Source: Maribellus sediminis (GTDB taxonomy: Bacteria; Bacteroidota; Bacteroidia; Bacteroidales; Prolixibacteraceae). Taken from it: a stretch of 64,000 bases of DNA. This document shows positions 37,824 to 46,739 of this stretch, piece by piece; the first letter of the stretch is position 1; each line of letters begins with the position of its first letter. The position numbers and the translations under genes are program-made. The notes below the pieces were generated by a model. That model ran no database searches, had not been told where the DNA came from, and was given only the letters and a program-made list of their open reading frames with translations. Location: positions 1,550,001-1,614,000 of the forward strand of contig NZ_WXUB01000001.1 of the NCBI RefSeq assembly GCF_011799805.1, written 5' to 3'.

Positions 37824-37886
37824 AATATCCAGTATCCAATATCCAGTATCAAATATCCGTTATCAAGCATCAAACATCAAATATTT
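37824..37886 (+). repeat. Nine tandem heptamers directly before a start codon
   Basis: Nine 7-bp units of consensus ARTATCM (AATATCC, AGTATCC, AATATCC, AGTATCA, AATATCC, GTTATCA, AGCATCA, AACATCA, AATATTT) run without gaps from just after the symporter stop to 3 nt before the ATG at 37890. They occupy the whole ribosome-binding region, and no purine-rich Shine-Dalgarno is present. The units decay toward the 3' end. Confidence 0.9.
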
Positions 37887-37889
37887 AAA

Positions 37890-40800
37890 ATGAAAGTAAA
37901 AGCCTGGCAAGAAAAACTGATGATTCCTACTTACGAACTTGGAAAATCAGAAATTAATCCTGTATTCTTTGAGAAAAGGGTTTACCAGGGATCTTCAGGT
38001 AAAGTTTATCCGGTTCCGTTTATTGATAAGGTTTACGATCATAAGACAGAGCGTAAATATGATGCGGCAATCCTGGAAAACGAATTTGTAAAGTTGGTCA
38101 TGTTGCCCGAAATTGGCGGTCGGATATTTGAAGCACAAGACAAAACCAACAACAATTATAATTTCTTTTATCAGCAAAAGGTTATAAAACCGGCACTGGT
38201 TGGTTTGGCCGGTCCGTGGATCAGTGGGGGTGTGGAATTTAACTGGCCACAGCATCATCGTCCGGGAACGTTTTTACCTGCTGATGTTTATATTGAAGAA
38301 GAAGCCGATGGCGCCAGAACAATCTGGATGTCAGAATACGATCCGATGTACCGTTTGAAAGGAATGCACGGGATTCGTATTCGCCCCGACAGCGCTTTAA
38401 TTGAACTGCGAGGGCGTTTGTTTAACCGCACGCCATTAACACAGACTTTTTTGTGGTGGGCGAACGTAGCGGTTGAGGTCCACAAAGATTACCAGAGCTT
38501 TTTTCCGCCCGATGTGCATTATGTGGCCGATCATGCCGTGCGCGCACAAAGCAGTTTCCCTTTTGCCGAAAACGATTATTACGGCATTCCTTACCACGAA
38601 AGATCTGGAAGGAATGATTTGCGGAATTATAACAATATTCCTGTTCCAACCAGTTACATGGTTTGCGATACCAAATACAATTTCTTTGGTGGTTATGATT
38701 TTAAAGCCGATGGAGGATTTGTCCATGTTGCAAACCGTCATATTTCACCAGGGAAAAAGCAGTGGACCTGGGGAAGCGAAGCATTTGGACGCGCCTGGGA
38801 CCGGGAACTAACGGATGAAGGAGGGCCGTATTTCGAGTTAATGGCGGGGGTTTATACCGATAATCAACCTGATTTTGCCTACCTGCTGCCTTACGAGACA
38901 AAAACCTTTTCGCAATTCTGGTGGAGTTATAAAAACCTGGGGCCGGTGCAAAATGCCAACAAAGATATGGCTGTTCGGCTCGAAATTCAACAAGGGAACA
39001 GATTGGATTTGGGTGTGGCTGCAAGTCGAAAATTCGAAAACCTTCAGTTTATCCTGTTGATTGGGAATGAGAAGAAAGTTTTTGAAAAGATGACGGTTTC
39101 GCCTGAGAGACCATGGAAAGATAATTCAATTCAAATTCAGGCCGGACAGGAAAATACTATTTCGCTGATTGTTGTTGATGACCAGGGAAAAGAACTGATC
39201 GCTTACCATCACCGCGAAGTTCCGAAAGAAAGGAACCGCAAACTGGCTTTCGAACCGAAACAACCCGACGAAATTGAAAGTGCCAACGATCTGGAATTGA
39301 TTGGCGAACACCTGGAATTGTATCGACATCCTACACGCTATCCGGAAACTTACTGGAAAGAAGCCATTAAAAAGGATCCGAAAAGCTACAAATCATATAT
39401 CGGACTAGGCCGGGTTGAACTTAAGAACGGCAGGTTTAATGAAGCTAAAAAATATTTCAGAAAGGCCATTGATATCATAACGACCTACCATCCAAACCCG
39501 GCAACGGGCGAGGCGCATTATTTCTGTGGTTTGGCCTGTTCGTTCCGGAATAAAAAAGAAGAAGCATATGCTTTGTTTTACAAATCAACCTGGAATTTTG
39601 AGTGGCGTTCGGCTGCTTATTATCAACTGGCTGCACTCGACTGTTTAAAGGCAGATTATCAAACCGCCCTGGAGCATTTGGAGGCTTCACTGGATACCAA
39701 TCGTCAGAATAACAAAGCGCAAATTTTAAAAGCTGTTGTCCTGAAAAATCTGGGGAAAAAGAAAGCTGCTCATCATGTATTGGATGAATTGTTCAAAACA
39801 GATCCACTCGACCAATGGGCAAAATTTGAGCTGGCAACAATTAAAGGAGAATATGCCGATTTTATTCATTCATCACGAAATGACGCCCAGACTGTAATCG
39901 ACATCGCTTTTGATTATGCCGAAGCCGGATTTTACCGTGAAGCCATCGAGCTGATCGAATTACATCATACTCATGAAATTCCTGAATGTGCAGTACCAAA
40001 TCCGATGGCCAAATCCACAATGACGGAATTTGTTTTGGCCTGGCTATACGAATTGAGTGGAGATACGACAAAAGCTTCCGAAGTGCTGGGAAAAACGAAA
40101 TCTGCTTCCTGCGACTATGTTTTCCCATCGCGCAGCTACGAACAGGTGGTTTTGGAATGGGCCTTGAAAGTTGATCCTGAAAATACTGTGGCAGCATTTG
40201 GACTGGGGAACTACTATTTCAACCTAAAACGTCATAAGGATGCCATTAACATTTGGCAACAGGCAGCCAATGCAAACAGCACTTATGGTACCTTATATCG
40301 CAATCTGGGGATCGCTTACTGGAACACGTTTGAGGATGGTGGAAAGGCCCGAAAAGCCTTTTTAAAAGCAGTTGAACTCGCTCCCGGCGATATGCGTATC
40401 CGATACGAATTCGATCAGTTGCGTAAAAAACTGAATGATGATCCCGGGAAGCGTTTGGAGAGTTTGCTGCCTATCAGGGAACAATTGATAATTCGTGATG
40501 ATTTTTCGGTTGAACTGGCTGCTTTGTACAATTTTAAAGGCGAATACAATTGTGCCTTGACGCTGTTGAATAGTCGGAATTTCCACCCTTGGGAGGGCGG
40601 CGAAGGTCAGGTATTGAGGCAGTTTACCTACGCCTGTTTGAAACTGGGACAACAAGCCCTAAAGGCTGGCGATGCCGATACAGCGCTGGCGTATTTCCGG
40701 AAGTCAATAGAAACACCGGATAATCTGGGCGAAAAATACCATCCGCTACAAGCTGTTGCCCATATAAATTACTGGAAAGGAATGGCACTGAAAGCTTTGG

Positions 40801-41249
40801 GGAAAGATGAAGAAGCCAATTTACACTTTCAGGAAAGCACAAACGAAGAAGGAGATTTTATAGATATGGCCGTGAGTACTTTTTCCGAGTTGTCGTACTA
40901 CAAAGCACTTTCGTTAAAGGAATTGGGTAAAAACAAAGAGTCGAAAGAATTGCTGGAAGCTATTTTGAAGTTTGGAGAAGCAAAATTGAACGAACAGGCG
41001 CAAATTGATTATTTTGCTACTTCATTGCCACTCATGTTGGTATTTGAGGATGATATTCAAAAGCGAAATACTATTGATGCGAGCTATTTAATTGCCCTCG
41101 CACAAGTTGGATTAGGAGACAATGAAAATGCCACAAAGAATCTAAAAGAAGTGTTGAAGTTAAATTCAATGCATGTGGGTGCTAAAGATTTATTGGAACA
41201 ACTTGGAGGAACCGTTTACTTAACTGTTGATAAAAACCAAATGAAATGA
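37890..41249 (+). CDS. Large DUF5107-TPR protein of the sugar operon
   Basis: No signal peptide is seen, so it is probably cytoplasmic. Residues about 1-440 match the DUF5107 pattern and look like a galactose-mutarotase-type beta-sandwich ('LPEIGGRIFEAQDKTNNNYN', 'ISGGVEFNWPQHHRPGTFLP'). From about 480 to 1110 there are many TPR-like helix pairs ('SYIGLGRVELKNGRFNEAKK', 'TVAAFGLGNYYFNLKRHKDA', 'LAQVGLGDNENATKNLKEVL'). 1119 aa. It lies between the symporter and two exported glycosidases, overlapping the GH2 gene by 4 nt. Such genes accompany sugar operons in Bacteroidota, but I know no demonstrated activity; a sugar-sensing or mutarotase-like scaffold is a guess. Confidence 0.85.
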   Translation: MKVKAWQEKLMIPTYELGKSEINPVFFEKRVYQGSSGKVYPVPFIDKVYDHKTERKYDAAILENEFVKLVMLPEIGGRIFEAQDKTNNNYNFFYQQKVIKPALVGLAGPWISGGVEFNWPQHHRPGTFLPADVYIEEEADGARTIWMSEYDPMYRLKGMHGIRIRPDSALIELRGRLFNRTPLTQTFLWWANVAVEVHKDYQSFFPPDVHYVADHAVRAQSSFPFAENDYYGIPYHERSGRNDLRNYNNIPVPTSYMVCDTKYNFFGGYDFKADGGFVHVANRHISPGKKQWTWGSEAFGRAWDRELTDEGGPYFELMAGVYTDNQPDFAYLLPYETKTFSQFWWSYKNLGPVQNANKDMAVRLEIQQGNRLDLGVAASRKFENLQFILLIGNEKKVFEKMTVSPERPWKDNSIQIQAGQENTISLIVVDDQGKELIAYHHREVPKERNRKLAFEPKQPDEIESANDLELIGEHLELYRHPTRYPETYWKEAIKKDPKSYKSYIGLGRVELKNGRFNEAKKYFRKAIDIITTYHPNPATGEAHYFCGLACSFRNKKEEAYALFYKSTWNFEWRSAAYYQLAALDCLKADYQTALEHLEASLDTNRQNNKAQILKAVVLKNLGKKKAAHHVLDELFKTDPLDQWAKFELATIKGEYADFIHSSRNDAQTVIDIAFDYAEAGFYREAIELIELHHTHEIPECAVPNPMAKSTMTEFVLAWLYELSGDTTKASEVLGKTKSASCDYVFPSRSYEQVVLEWALKVDPENTVAAFGLGNYYFNLKRHKDAINIWQQAANANSTYGTLYRNLGIAYWNTFEDGGKARKAFLKAVELAPGDMRIRYEFDQLRKKLNDDPGKRLESLLPIREQLIIRDDFSVELAALYNFKGEYNCALTLLNSRNFHPWEGGEGQVLRQFTYACLKLGQQALKAGDADTALAYFRKSIETPDNLGEKYHPLQAVAHINYWKGMALKALGKDEEANLHFQESTNEEGDFIDMAVSTFSELSYYKALSLKELGKNKESKELLEAILKFGEAKLNEQAQIDYFATSLPLMLVFEDDIQKRNTIDASYLIALAQVGLGDNENATKNLKEVLKLNSMHVGAKDLLEQLGGTVYLTVDKNQMK

Positions 41250-44089
41250 AACGACTACTTGGCATAATCACTTTGTTCATTCTTGTTACTGTAGGATGCA
41301 AACAGTCGCGAATTCCTGAGTTGGATCTGTCAGGTGAATGGAGCTACAAACTGGATAAGAGCGAAATTGGCGAAAAAGAGAAATGGTACACTGTTGAGTT
41401 TTCTGATAAAATTGTTCTGCCCGGAGCTTTGCGGGATTACAATATTGGCGATGAGCCAAGCTTGTCAACTGACTGGACAGGAAGTATATACGACAGCTCT
41501 TGGTATTTTAATCCGGCCATGGAAAAGTATCGTCGCGCCGGCGATATTAAATTCCCGTTTTGGTTAACTCCGGTTAAACACTATAAAGGAATTGCCTGGT
41601 ATCAGAATGAGATAGAGATTCCTGCAAACTGGCAGGGTAAAGATGTAATTGTTTATTTAGAACGTCCGCATTGGCAAACCACGGTTTGGATCGATTCGCT
41701 GCAAATTGGCTCGGAGAACAGTTTGTCGACACCACATCAGTTTGTAATTCCTGCTGAAGTTGCTTCTGCAGGCATGCACCGTATTACAGTGAAAGTAGAC
41801 AATGCCATTCGTGAAATCGATCCGGGAGTTAATTCTTCCAGTATAACCGATCACACACAGGGAAACTGGAACGGCTTGGTAGGCGATCTAAAAATGTATC
41901 CAGCATCCAAAATTCGTATTGAACAGGTTAAAATCACACCAAAACTTTGGGAAAAGTTGGTTAAGGTTGAAGTTGAACTGAACAATGAACTTCCAAAAGG
42001 TAGTTTAGAATTTGAAATACAGGGACAGAATTTTAATGCTGATCTTCAAAAAATTTCAAAAAACTGGGAGGATAATAAACGCTCCATGACTTTTGAAATT
42101 CCAATGGGAGAAAATTTTAAAACCTGGAGTGAATTCTCTCCTGATATCTATGAAATGACTGTTTCTCTAAAAGAGAATTCCAAAATCACAGAAACAAAAA
42201 AGATTCAGTTTGGAATGCGCGAATTTAGGGTTAACGGAAAGCATTTTGAGATCAACGGAATTCCGGTATTCCTGCGCGGAACCACTGAATGCAGCGTTTT
42301 TCCCTTAACCGGTTATCCGCCAACCGACGAAAAAGAATGGACACGGATTTTTGATATCTGTAAAGATTTTGGCTTGAACCACATGCGCTTTCATTCGTAT
42401 TGCCCGCCGGAAGCTGCATTTTCTGCAGCCGACAAAGCCGGGATTTACCTGCATGTTGAAGGTCCAAGCTGGGCGAAGTACTCAACTACGCTGGGCAATG
42501 GCAAACCCATCGATGAATACCTGATGAAGGAAACAAAACGAATTATTGATACCTATGGCAATCACCCGTCGTTTGTAATGATGGCATATGGCAACGAACC
42601 TTCCGGGAATTATGTTCCCTATCTCGAAAATTGGGTAGATCACTTCAAAGCATACGACCCCCAGCGGCTATTTACCGGTATGTCTTCCGGGCGCAGTTGG
42701 GCAATCATCCAAAACAGCGATTTTATCGACCGCTCACCACCACGAGGTTTGGAATGGAACAACAGGCAACCAAATTCGCAATTTGATTACAGAAATAAAA
42801 CAGAGAACCAGCAGCGCCCATATGTGACCTTTGAAATGGGACAGTGGTGTGTTTTCCCAAATTTCGATGAGATTGATAAATACACCGGTTCTTTAAAAGC
42901 GAAGAACTTTGAATTGTTCCGCGAAGATCTGGCCGATCATCACATGGCAGATCAGGCCGGTGATTTTTTGACAGCCTCCGGAAAATTACAGGCATCGTGT
43001 TACAAACAGGAGATTGAAGCAACTTTGAGAACACCAAACCTTGCAGGATTCCAGCTCTTAAGCCTGAATGATTTCTCGGGACAGGGAACTGCCCTGGTAG
43101 GTGTGTTGGATGCGTTCTGGGATGAAAAAGGATACATTACGGCTTCAGAATTTAAATCATTTTGTAACAAGGTTGTACCGCTTGCTCGATTGCCGAAATA
43201 TACATTTGAATCGAACGAAATAATGGAAGCAAAAATAGAGATCGCCAATTTTTGTGGTCATGTTTTGGAGAATGAAACAGTAAAGTGGAAGTTGTGGAAG
43301 GATTCAGTAACAGTGATAAAAGACGGCAAATTTGAACCACAATCGATCCCTCTTGGAAATTGCAATGAAATAGGAACATTAGAAATTCCACTCGATTTTG
43401 TGCAGCAGGCAGCACAATTTACGTTATCAGTTTTGGTAGGCGAATACGAAAACAGCTGGAAGATCTGGATTTATCCTGATTCGAAGACTGAGTTAAAGAA
43501 TGAAAATATTGTAATCACGGATAAAATCGGCCCCGATGTTAAACGAGCCCTTGAAGATGGAAAGTCGGTATTGTTGCTGGCAGCAGGAAAAGTAGAGAAC
43601 GGGAAAGATGTGGTGCAGTATTATACGCCTGTTTTCTGGAATACATCGTGGTTTCGGATGCGTCCGCCGCATACCACCGGGATTTTAATTCAGAAGGAGC
43701 ATCCGGTGTTTAACGATTTTCCAACAGATTCGTACAGCGATCTGCAATGGTGGGAGATCAGTAATCGTCAGCAGGTGATGAACCTGGAGAATTTCCCTGC
43801 TGATTTTCGGCCACTTGTGCAGCCCATCGACACCTGGTTTCTGAATCGCCGGTTGGCTATGTTGTTTGAAGCGAAAGTAGGGAACGGGAAACTAATGGTT
43901 TGCAGTGCAGATTTAAGCGTTGATCTGAATCAAAGACCTGTTGCCCGTCAGTTAAAGAACAGCATTCTTAAGTACATGAAATCTGATGAGTTCGCTCCTG
44001 AATCGGAGATTGATTATTCGGTAATTAATGAGCTGTTTGAAAAGAAAAAGCGCGAGGGTTGGAATTCGCACGTGAGAGTGGATCCCTGA
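41246..44089 (+). CDS. GH2-family lipoprotein glycosidase
   Basis: A retaining beta-glycosidase, by neighbourhood probably active on beta-galactosides. The signal ends in a lipobox ('LFILVTVGCKQSR'). A jelly-roll N-domain ('KGIAWYQNEIEIPANW', 'WIDSLQIGSENSLSTPHQF') is followed by an immunoglobulin-like domain and a TIM barrel starting about residue 335 ('FEINGIPVFLRGTTECSVFP'). The acid/base is the Glu in 'MAYGNEPSGN' (E451) and the nucleophile is probably the Glu in 'YVTFEMGQW' (E530). The C-terminal 300 residues include a beta-sandwich and a small alpha/beta segment. 947 aa. The start overlaps the preceding stop by 4 nt (ATGA). The exact GH2 specificity cannot be set. Confidence 0.88.
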   Translation: MKRLLGIITLFILVTVGCKQSRIPELDLSGEWSYKLDKSEIGEKEKWYTVEFSDKIVLPGALRDYNIGDEPSLSTDWTGSIYDSSWYFNPAMEKYRRAGDIKFPFWLTPVKHYKGIAWYQNEIEIPANWQGKDVIVYLERPHWQTTVWIDSLQIGSENSLSTPHQFVIPAEVASAGMHRITVKVDNAIREIDPGVNSSSITDHTQGNWNGLVGDLKMYPASKIRIEQVKITPKLWEKLVKVEVELNNELPKGSLEFEIQGQNFNADLQKISKNWEDNKRSMTFEIPMGENFKTWSEFSPDIYEMTVSLKENSKITETKKIQFGMREFRVNGKHFEINGIPVFLRGTTECSVFPLTGYPPTDEKEWTRIFDICKDFGLNHMRFHSYCPPEAAFSAADKAGIYLHVEGPSWAKYSTTLGNGKPIDEYLMKETKRIIDTYGNHPSFVMMAYGNEPSGNYVPYLENWVDHFKAYDPQRLFTGMSSGRSWAIIQNSDFIDRSPPRGLEWNNRQPNSQFDYRNKTENQQRPYVTFEMGQWCVFPNFDEIDKYTGSLKAKNFELFREDLADHHMADQAGDFLTASGKLQASCYKQEIEATLRTPNLAGFQLLSLNDFSGQGTALVGVLDAFWDEKGYITASEFKSFCNKVVPLARLPKYTFESNEIMEAKIEIANFCGHVLENETVKWKLWKDSVTVIKDGKFEPQSIPLGNCNEIGTLEIPLDFVQQAAQFTLSVLVGEYENSWKIWIYPDSKTELKNENIVITDKIGPDVKRALEDGKSVLLLAAGKVENGKDVVQYYTPVFWNTSWFRMRPPHTTGILIQKEHPVFNDFPTDSYSDLQWWEISNRQQVMNLENFPADFRPLVQPIDTWFLNRRLAMLFEAKVGNGKLMVCSADLSVDLNQRPVARQLKNSILKYMKSDEFAPESEIDYSVINELFEKKKREGWNSHVRVDP

Positions 44090-44112
44090 CTCATTATTTA
44101 AAATTAGAAAAG

Positions 44113-46503
44113 ATGAAAATGAAAATCGCATTCATCCTCCTTGCGTTTTTGGCGTTAACTGTTCAGGCGCAAACAGTATACAAAATCAATATTAATCAAC
44201 CCGAAAATACAATTCTTCGTGGGCATCTTGATCTTGGCGGTTCAAATCCGGATGGAGAAGAGATTTCGGTTAACAGCTACTACATCGAAAGGGATGGTAA
44301 ACCGTTTTTTCCGATTGTTGGTGAATTCCATTATTCAAGGTTTCCCGAGGAATACTGGGAAGAGGAAATTATAAAAATGAAAGCGGGTGGAATTAATGTT
44401 ATTGCGACCTATGTTTTCTGGAATCTTCATGAGCGTGAGGAAGGAAAGTTTGACTGGACGGGTGACCTGAATCTCCGGAAGTTTTTGGAACTGATCGAAA
44501 AGCATGACTTGTATTCTATCGTTCGAATAGGGCCATTTTGCCATGGCGAAATACGGAATGGTGGAATCCCGGATTGGCTTTATGGAAGGGCTTTCGAAAT
44601 TCGTAGCAATGATCAGGAATACCTTTCGTATGTAGACATTTTGTACGGGCAAATTGCAGATCAGATGAAAGGTCTTCTATACAAAGATGGTGGTCCGGTA
44701 ATCGGCGTTCAGTTGGAAAACGAATTTCAGCATTCAGCTGCTCCCTGGGAGTTTGGGTACCCTGGCAGCAAAAAGGAAAGTACCGTTGCTGACAGGGACG
44801 CGGCCTTAACGCATGAACAAATTACAGTTACCGACGGGAAAAATCCCTGGTCGGAATACGGAAAACTACATATGGTTAACCTGAAGGAAATTGCAAAGAA
44901 GAACGGGATCGAGGTTCCGCTTTATACGGCAACCGGTTGGGGAAATGCGACGATTGTTGAAAAAGGGAGCATTCCGGTTACAGCAGGTTATGCTTACCCG
45001 TTTTGGGCTGCTCCGGGTCCATCAAGATTCTATCTTTTTAAGGATATTAAAAACAATCCTGATTACAGTCCGGTGAGTTACGATGCTGAACTTTACCCTT
45101 CCATTTCAGCAGAAATTGGCCCGGGCATTCAGCCTAAATATACTCGCCGGCCAATTGTTCCATACGAAAGTGTAAATCCGTTAATGGTAAGGATTATTGG
45201 AAGCGGCTCAAATGGAATCGGTTATTACATGTATCACGGTGGTTCGACTCCGAAATTCGATGGGAAATTTTATAACGAAGGAGTCAATGGAATTCCTCGT
45301 GTGAATTACGATTTTCAGGCACCAATTGGGCAGTATGGACAGGTTCGTTATCATTTTAAGCACCTTAGAATGTTGCACCTGTTTTTGGAGTCGTACGGTG
45401 AAGAGCTGGCACCTATGAAAACAGTTCTACCGCCAACCAATGCGGCTATTACTCCTGATGATATTGAAACCTTGAGATATGCTGTCCGTTCGTATGAAGA
45501 ATCCGGATTTCTGTTTCTCATCAATTTTCAGGATCATATAGAAGTAAAAAATATTAATGATGTAAACGTTCAGGTTGAGACAAAAAATGAAACGATCTCA
45601 TTTCCTTCGAAGGGCTCATTCAATGTTTCCAAAGATGCCAGTGCCATTTTACCTTTTAATTTGAAGCTTGGGAAAACAACAATAAAATCAGCTACTGTTC
45701 AACCTTTAACTATTTTGCGAGGTGATGATGCTGATTATTATGTTTTTAGCACGATAGACGGGATTGCGGGAGAGCTGAACTTTTCGTCGGAAACCAAAAT
45801 ATCGAAACTGAAAAATGCCACAGTTGACAGTGATGGCGGGCTTAAAACAGTGAAAGCGGCAAGTGCTAAGCCATTTTCGTTTGTGGCCGATGGTGCAAAG
45901 TTTTTAGTACTTCCCGAGGATATGGCGATTAATGCAATAAAGATCAACGAAGTACTTTATATTTCTGATGCCTTGGTTCTGGAAAACAGCTCCGACATAC
46001 AGTTCATTAGTAAGGATGAGGAAAATTTACTACACATTTTTCCGGAAGAGAAAAGAACTTTCAACGCTTCGGCAGCAAATATAGAAAAGGTAAAATCCGT
46101 TAATGATGGCTTCGACTCGTATTCCATAACATTTGAAGCAGTTAAACCGGAAATCACTTTCGAAAAAGTAAGTTCGAAGAAATACATAATGAAGCTAAAT
46201 TCCGATATTTCGAAGCTGAACGATGTATTCGTGGAAGCCGATTATGTTGGTGACCGCGCTCTGGCTTTTATCGACGGAGAATTGATAACCGATCATTTTT
46301 ACCAGGAACGGAAGTGGGAGTTAAGTCTGAAAAAAATTGCTCCCCGTTTAACAGATAATGAAATGGTTTTGATTTTCCAACCAATGTACCCGGATTATGA
46401 ATACCTAAATGATTTACACCATGTTCCAGATTTCAAGAATAGAAGTTATTTGGAAATAAAAGGATTTGAGGTTGTTCCGGAATATAAAACCAATCTTTAT
46501 TGA
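44113..46503 (+). CDS. GH35-family beta-galactosidase, exported
   Basis: It releases terminal beta-galactose. A Sec signal ends at 'LALTVQAQ'; the ATG at 44113 is chosen because the upstream in-frame extension overlaps the GH2 gene. The catalytic domain starts 'IVGEFHYSRFPEEYWEEEII', continues with 'GGINVIATYVFWNLHE' and 'YSIVRIGPFCHGEIRNGGIP', and contains the acid/base Glu in 'VQLENEF' (E204) and the nucleophile Glu in 'SAEIGPGIQPKY' (E334). C-terminal beta domains follow. 796 aa. It is the last gene of the operon and pairs functionally with the GH2 and with galK/galM further downstream. Confidence 0.93.
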   Translation: MKMKIAFILLAFLALTVQAQTVYKININQPENTILRGHLDLGGSNPDGEEISVNSYYIERDGKPFFPIVGEFHYSRFPEEYWEEEIIKMKAGGINVIATYVFWNLHEREEGKFDWTGDLNLRKFLELIEKHDLYSIVRIGPFCHGEIRNGGIPDWLYGRAFEIRSNDQEYLSYVDILYGQIADQMKGLLYKDGGPVIGVQLENEFQHSAAPWEFGYPGSKKESTVADRDAALTHEQITVTDGKNPWSEYGKLHMVNLKEIAKKNGIEVPLYTATGWGNATIVEKGSIPVTAGYAYPFWAAPGPSRFYLFKDIKNNPDYSPVSYDAELYPSISAEIGPGIQPKYTRRPIVPYESVNPLMVRIIGSGSNGIGYYMYHGGSTPKFDGKFYNEGVNGIPRVNYDFQAPIGQYGQVRYHFKHLRMLHLFLESYGEELAPMKTVLPPTNAAITPDDIETLRYAVRSYEESGFLFLINFQDHIEVKNINDVNVQVETKNETISFPSKGSFNVSKDASAILPFNLKLGKTTIKSATVQPLTILRGDDADYYVFSTIDGIAGELNFSSETKISKLKNATVDSDGGLKTVKAASAKPFSFVADGAKFLVLPEDMAINAIKINEVLYISDALVLENSSDIQFISKDEENLLHIFPEEKRTFNASAANIEKVKSVNDGFDSYSITFEAVKPEITFEKVSSKKYIMKLNSDISKLNDVFVEADYVGDRALAFIDGELITDHFYQERKWELSLKKIAPRLTDNEMVLIFQPMYPDYEYLNDLHHVPDFKNRSYLEIKGFEVVPEYKTNLY

Positions 46504-46559
46504 AAACTGATAGTTTCCTTAAAGTAAACTTCCAAAGTATGTGTCCATTGGTTGACAAA

Positions 46560-46589
46560 AATCAAAAAACGAACGCTGTAAGGCGTTCG
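46560..46589 (-). terminator. Minus-strand terminator, probably the original ssrA terminator
   Basis: On the minus strand CGAACGC / GCGTTCG with a 6-nt loop is followed by a run of T. It lies 24 nt beyond the displaced ssrA tail at 46613-46636, the place expected for the ssrA terminator before the cassette was inserted. It now follows the Fic gene by about 150 nt. Confidence 0.7.
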
Positions 46590-46612
46590 TAATCAGATTT
46601 ATGTATTTCGTG

Positions 46613-46636
46613 AAAGTGGAGCTGGCGGGAGTCGAA
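46613..46636 (-). repeat. Displaced copy of the tmRNA 3' end (attachment-site remnant)
   Basis: These 24 bases are identical to 48591-48614, which form the 3' T-arm and acceptor end of the intact tmRNA gene. Identity stops abruptly at both sides. The two copies are direct repeats 1978 bp apart and bracket the Fic gene, as expected for att sites left by integration into ssrA. Confidence 0.85.
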
Positions 46637-46739
46637 AATTATGTGTATTTAGCACTAAATTAGCTATTTGTGAATGGGCGGATTTGAGTGTTAACCGAAT
46701 CGTTCACCAGCGTTGTTTTTACATTTATTTTGGTATTAA

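Noticed and set aside
37824-37886. Heptamer run considered as a CRISPR array
   Set aside because: Units are 7 bp without spacers and no cas genes are present.
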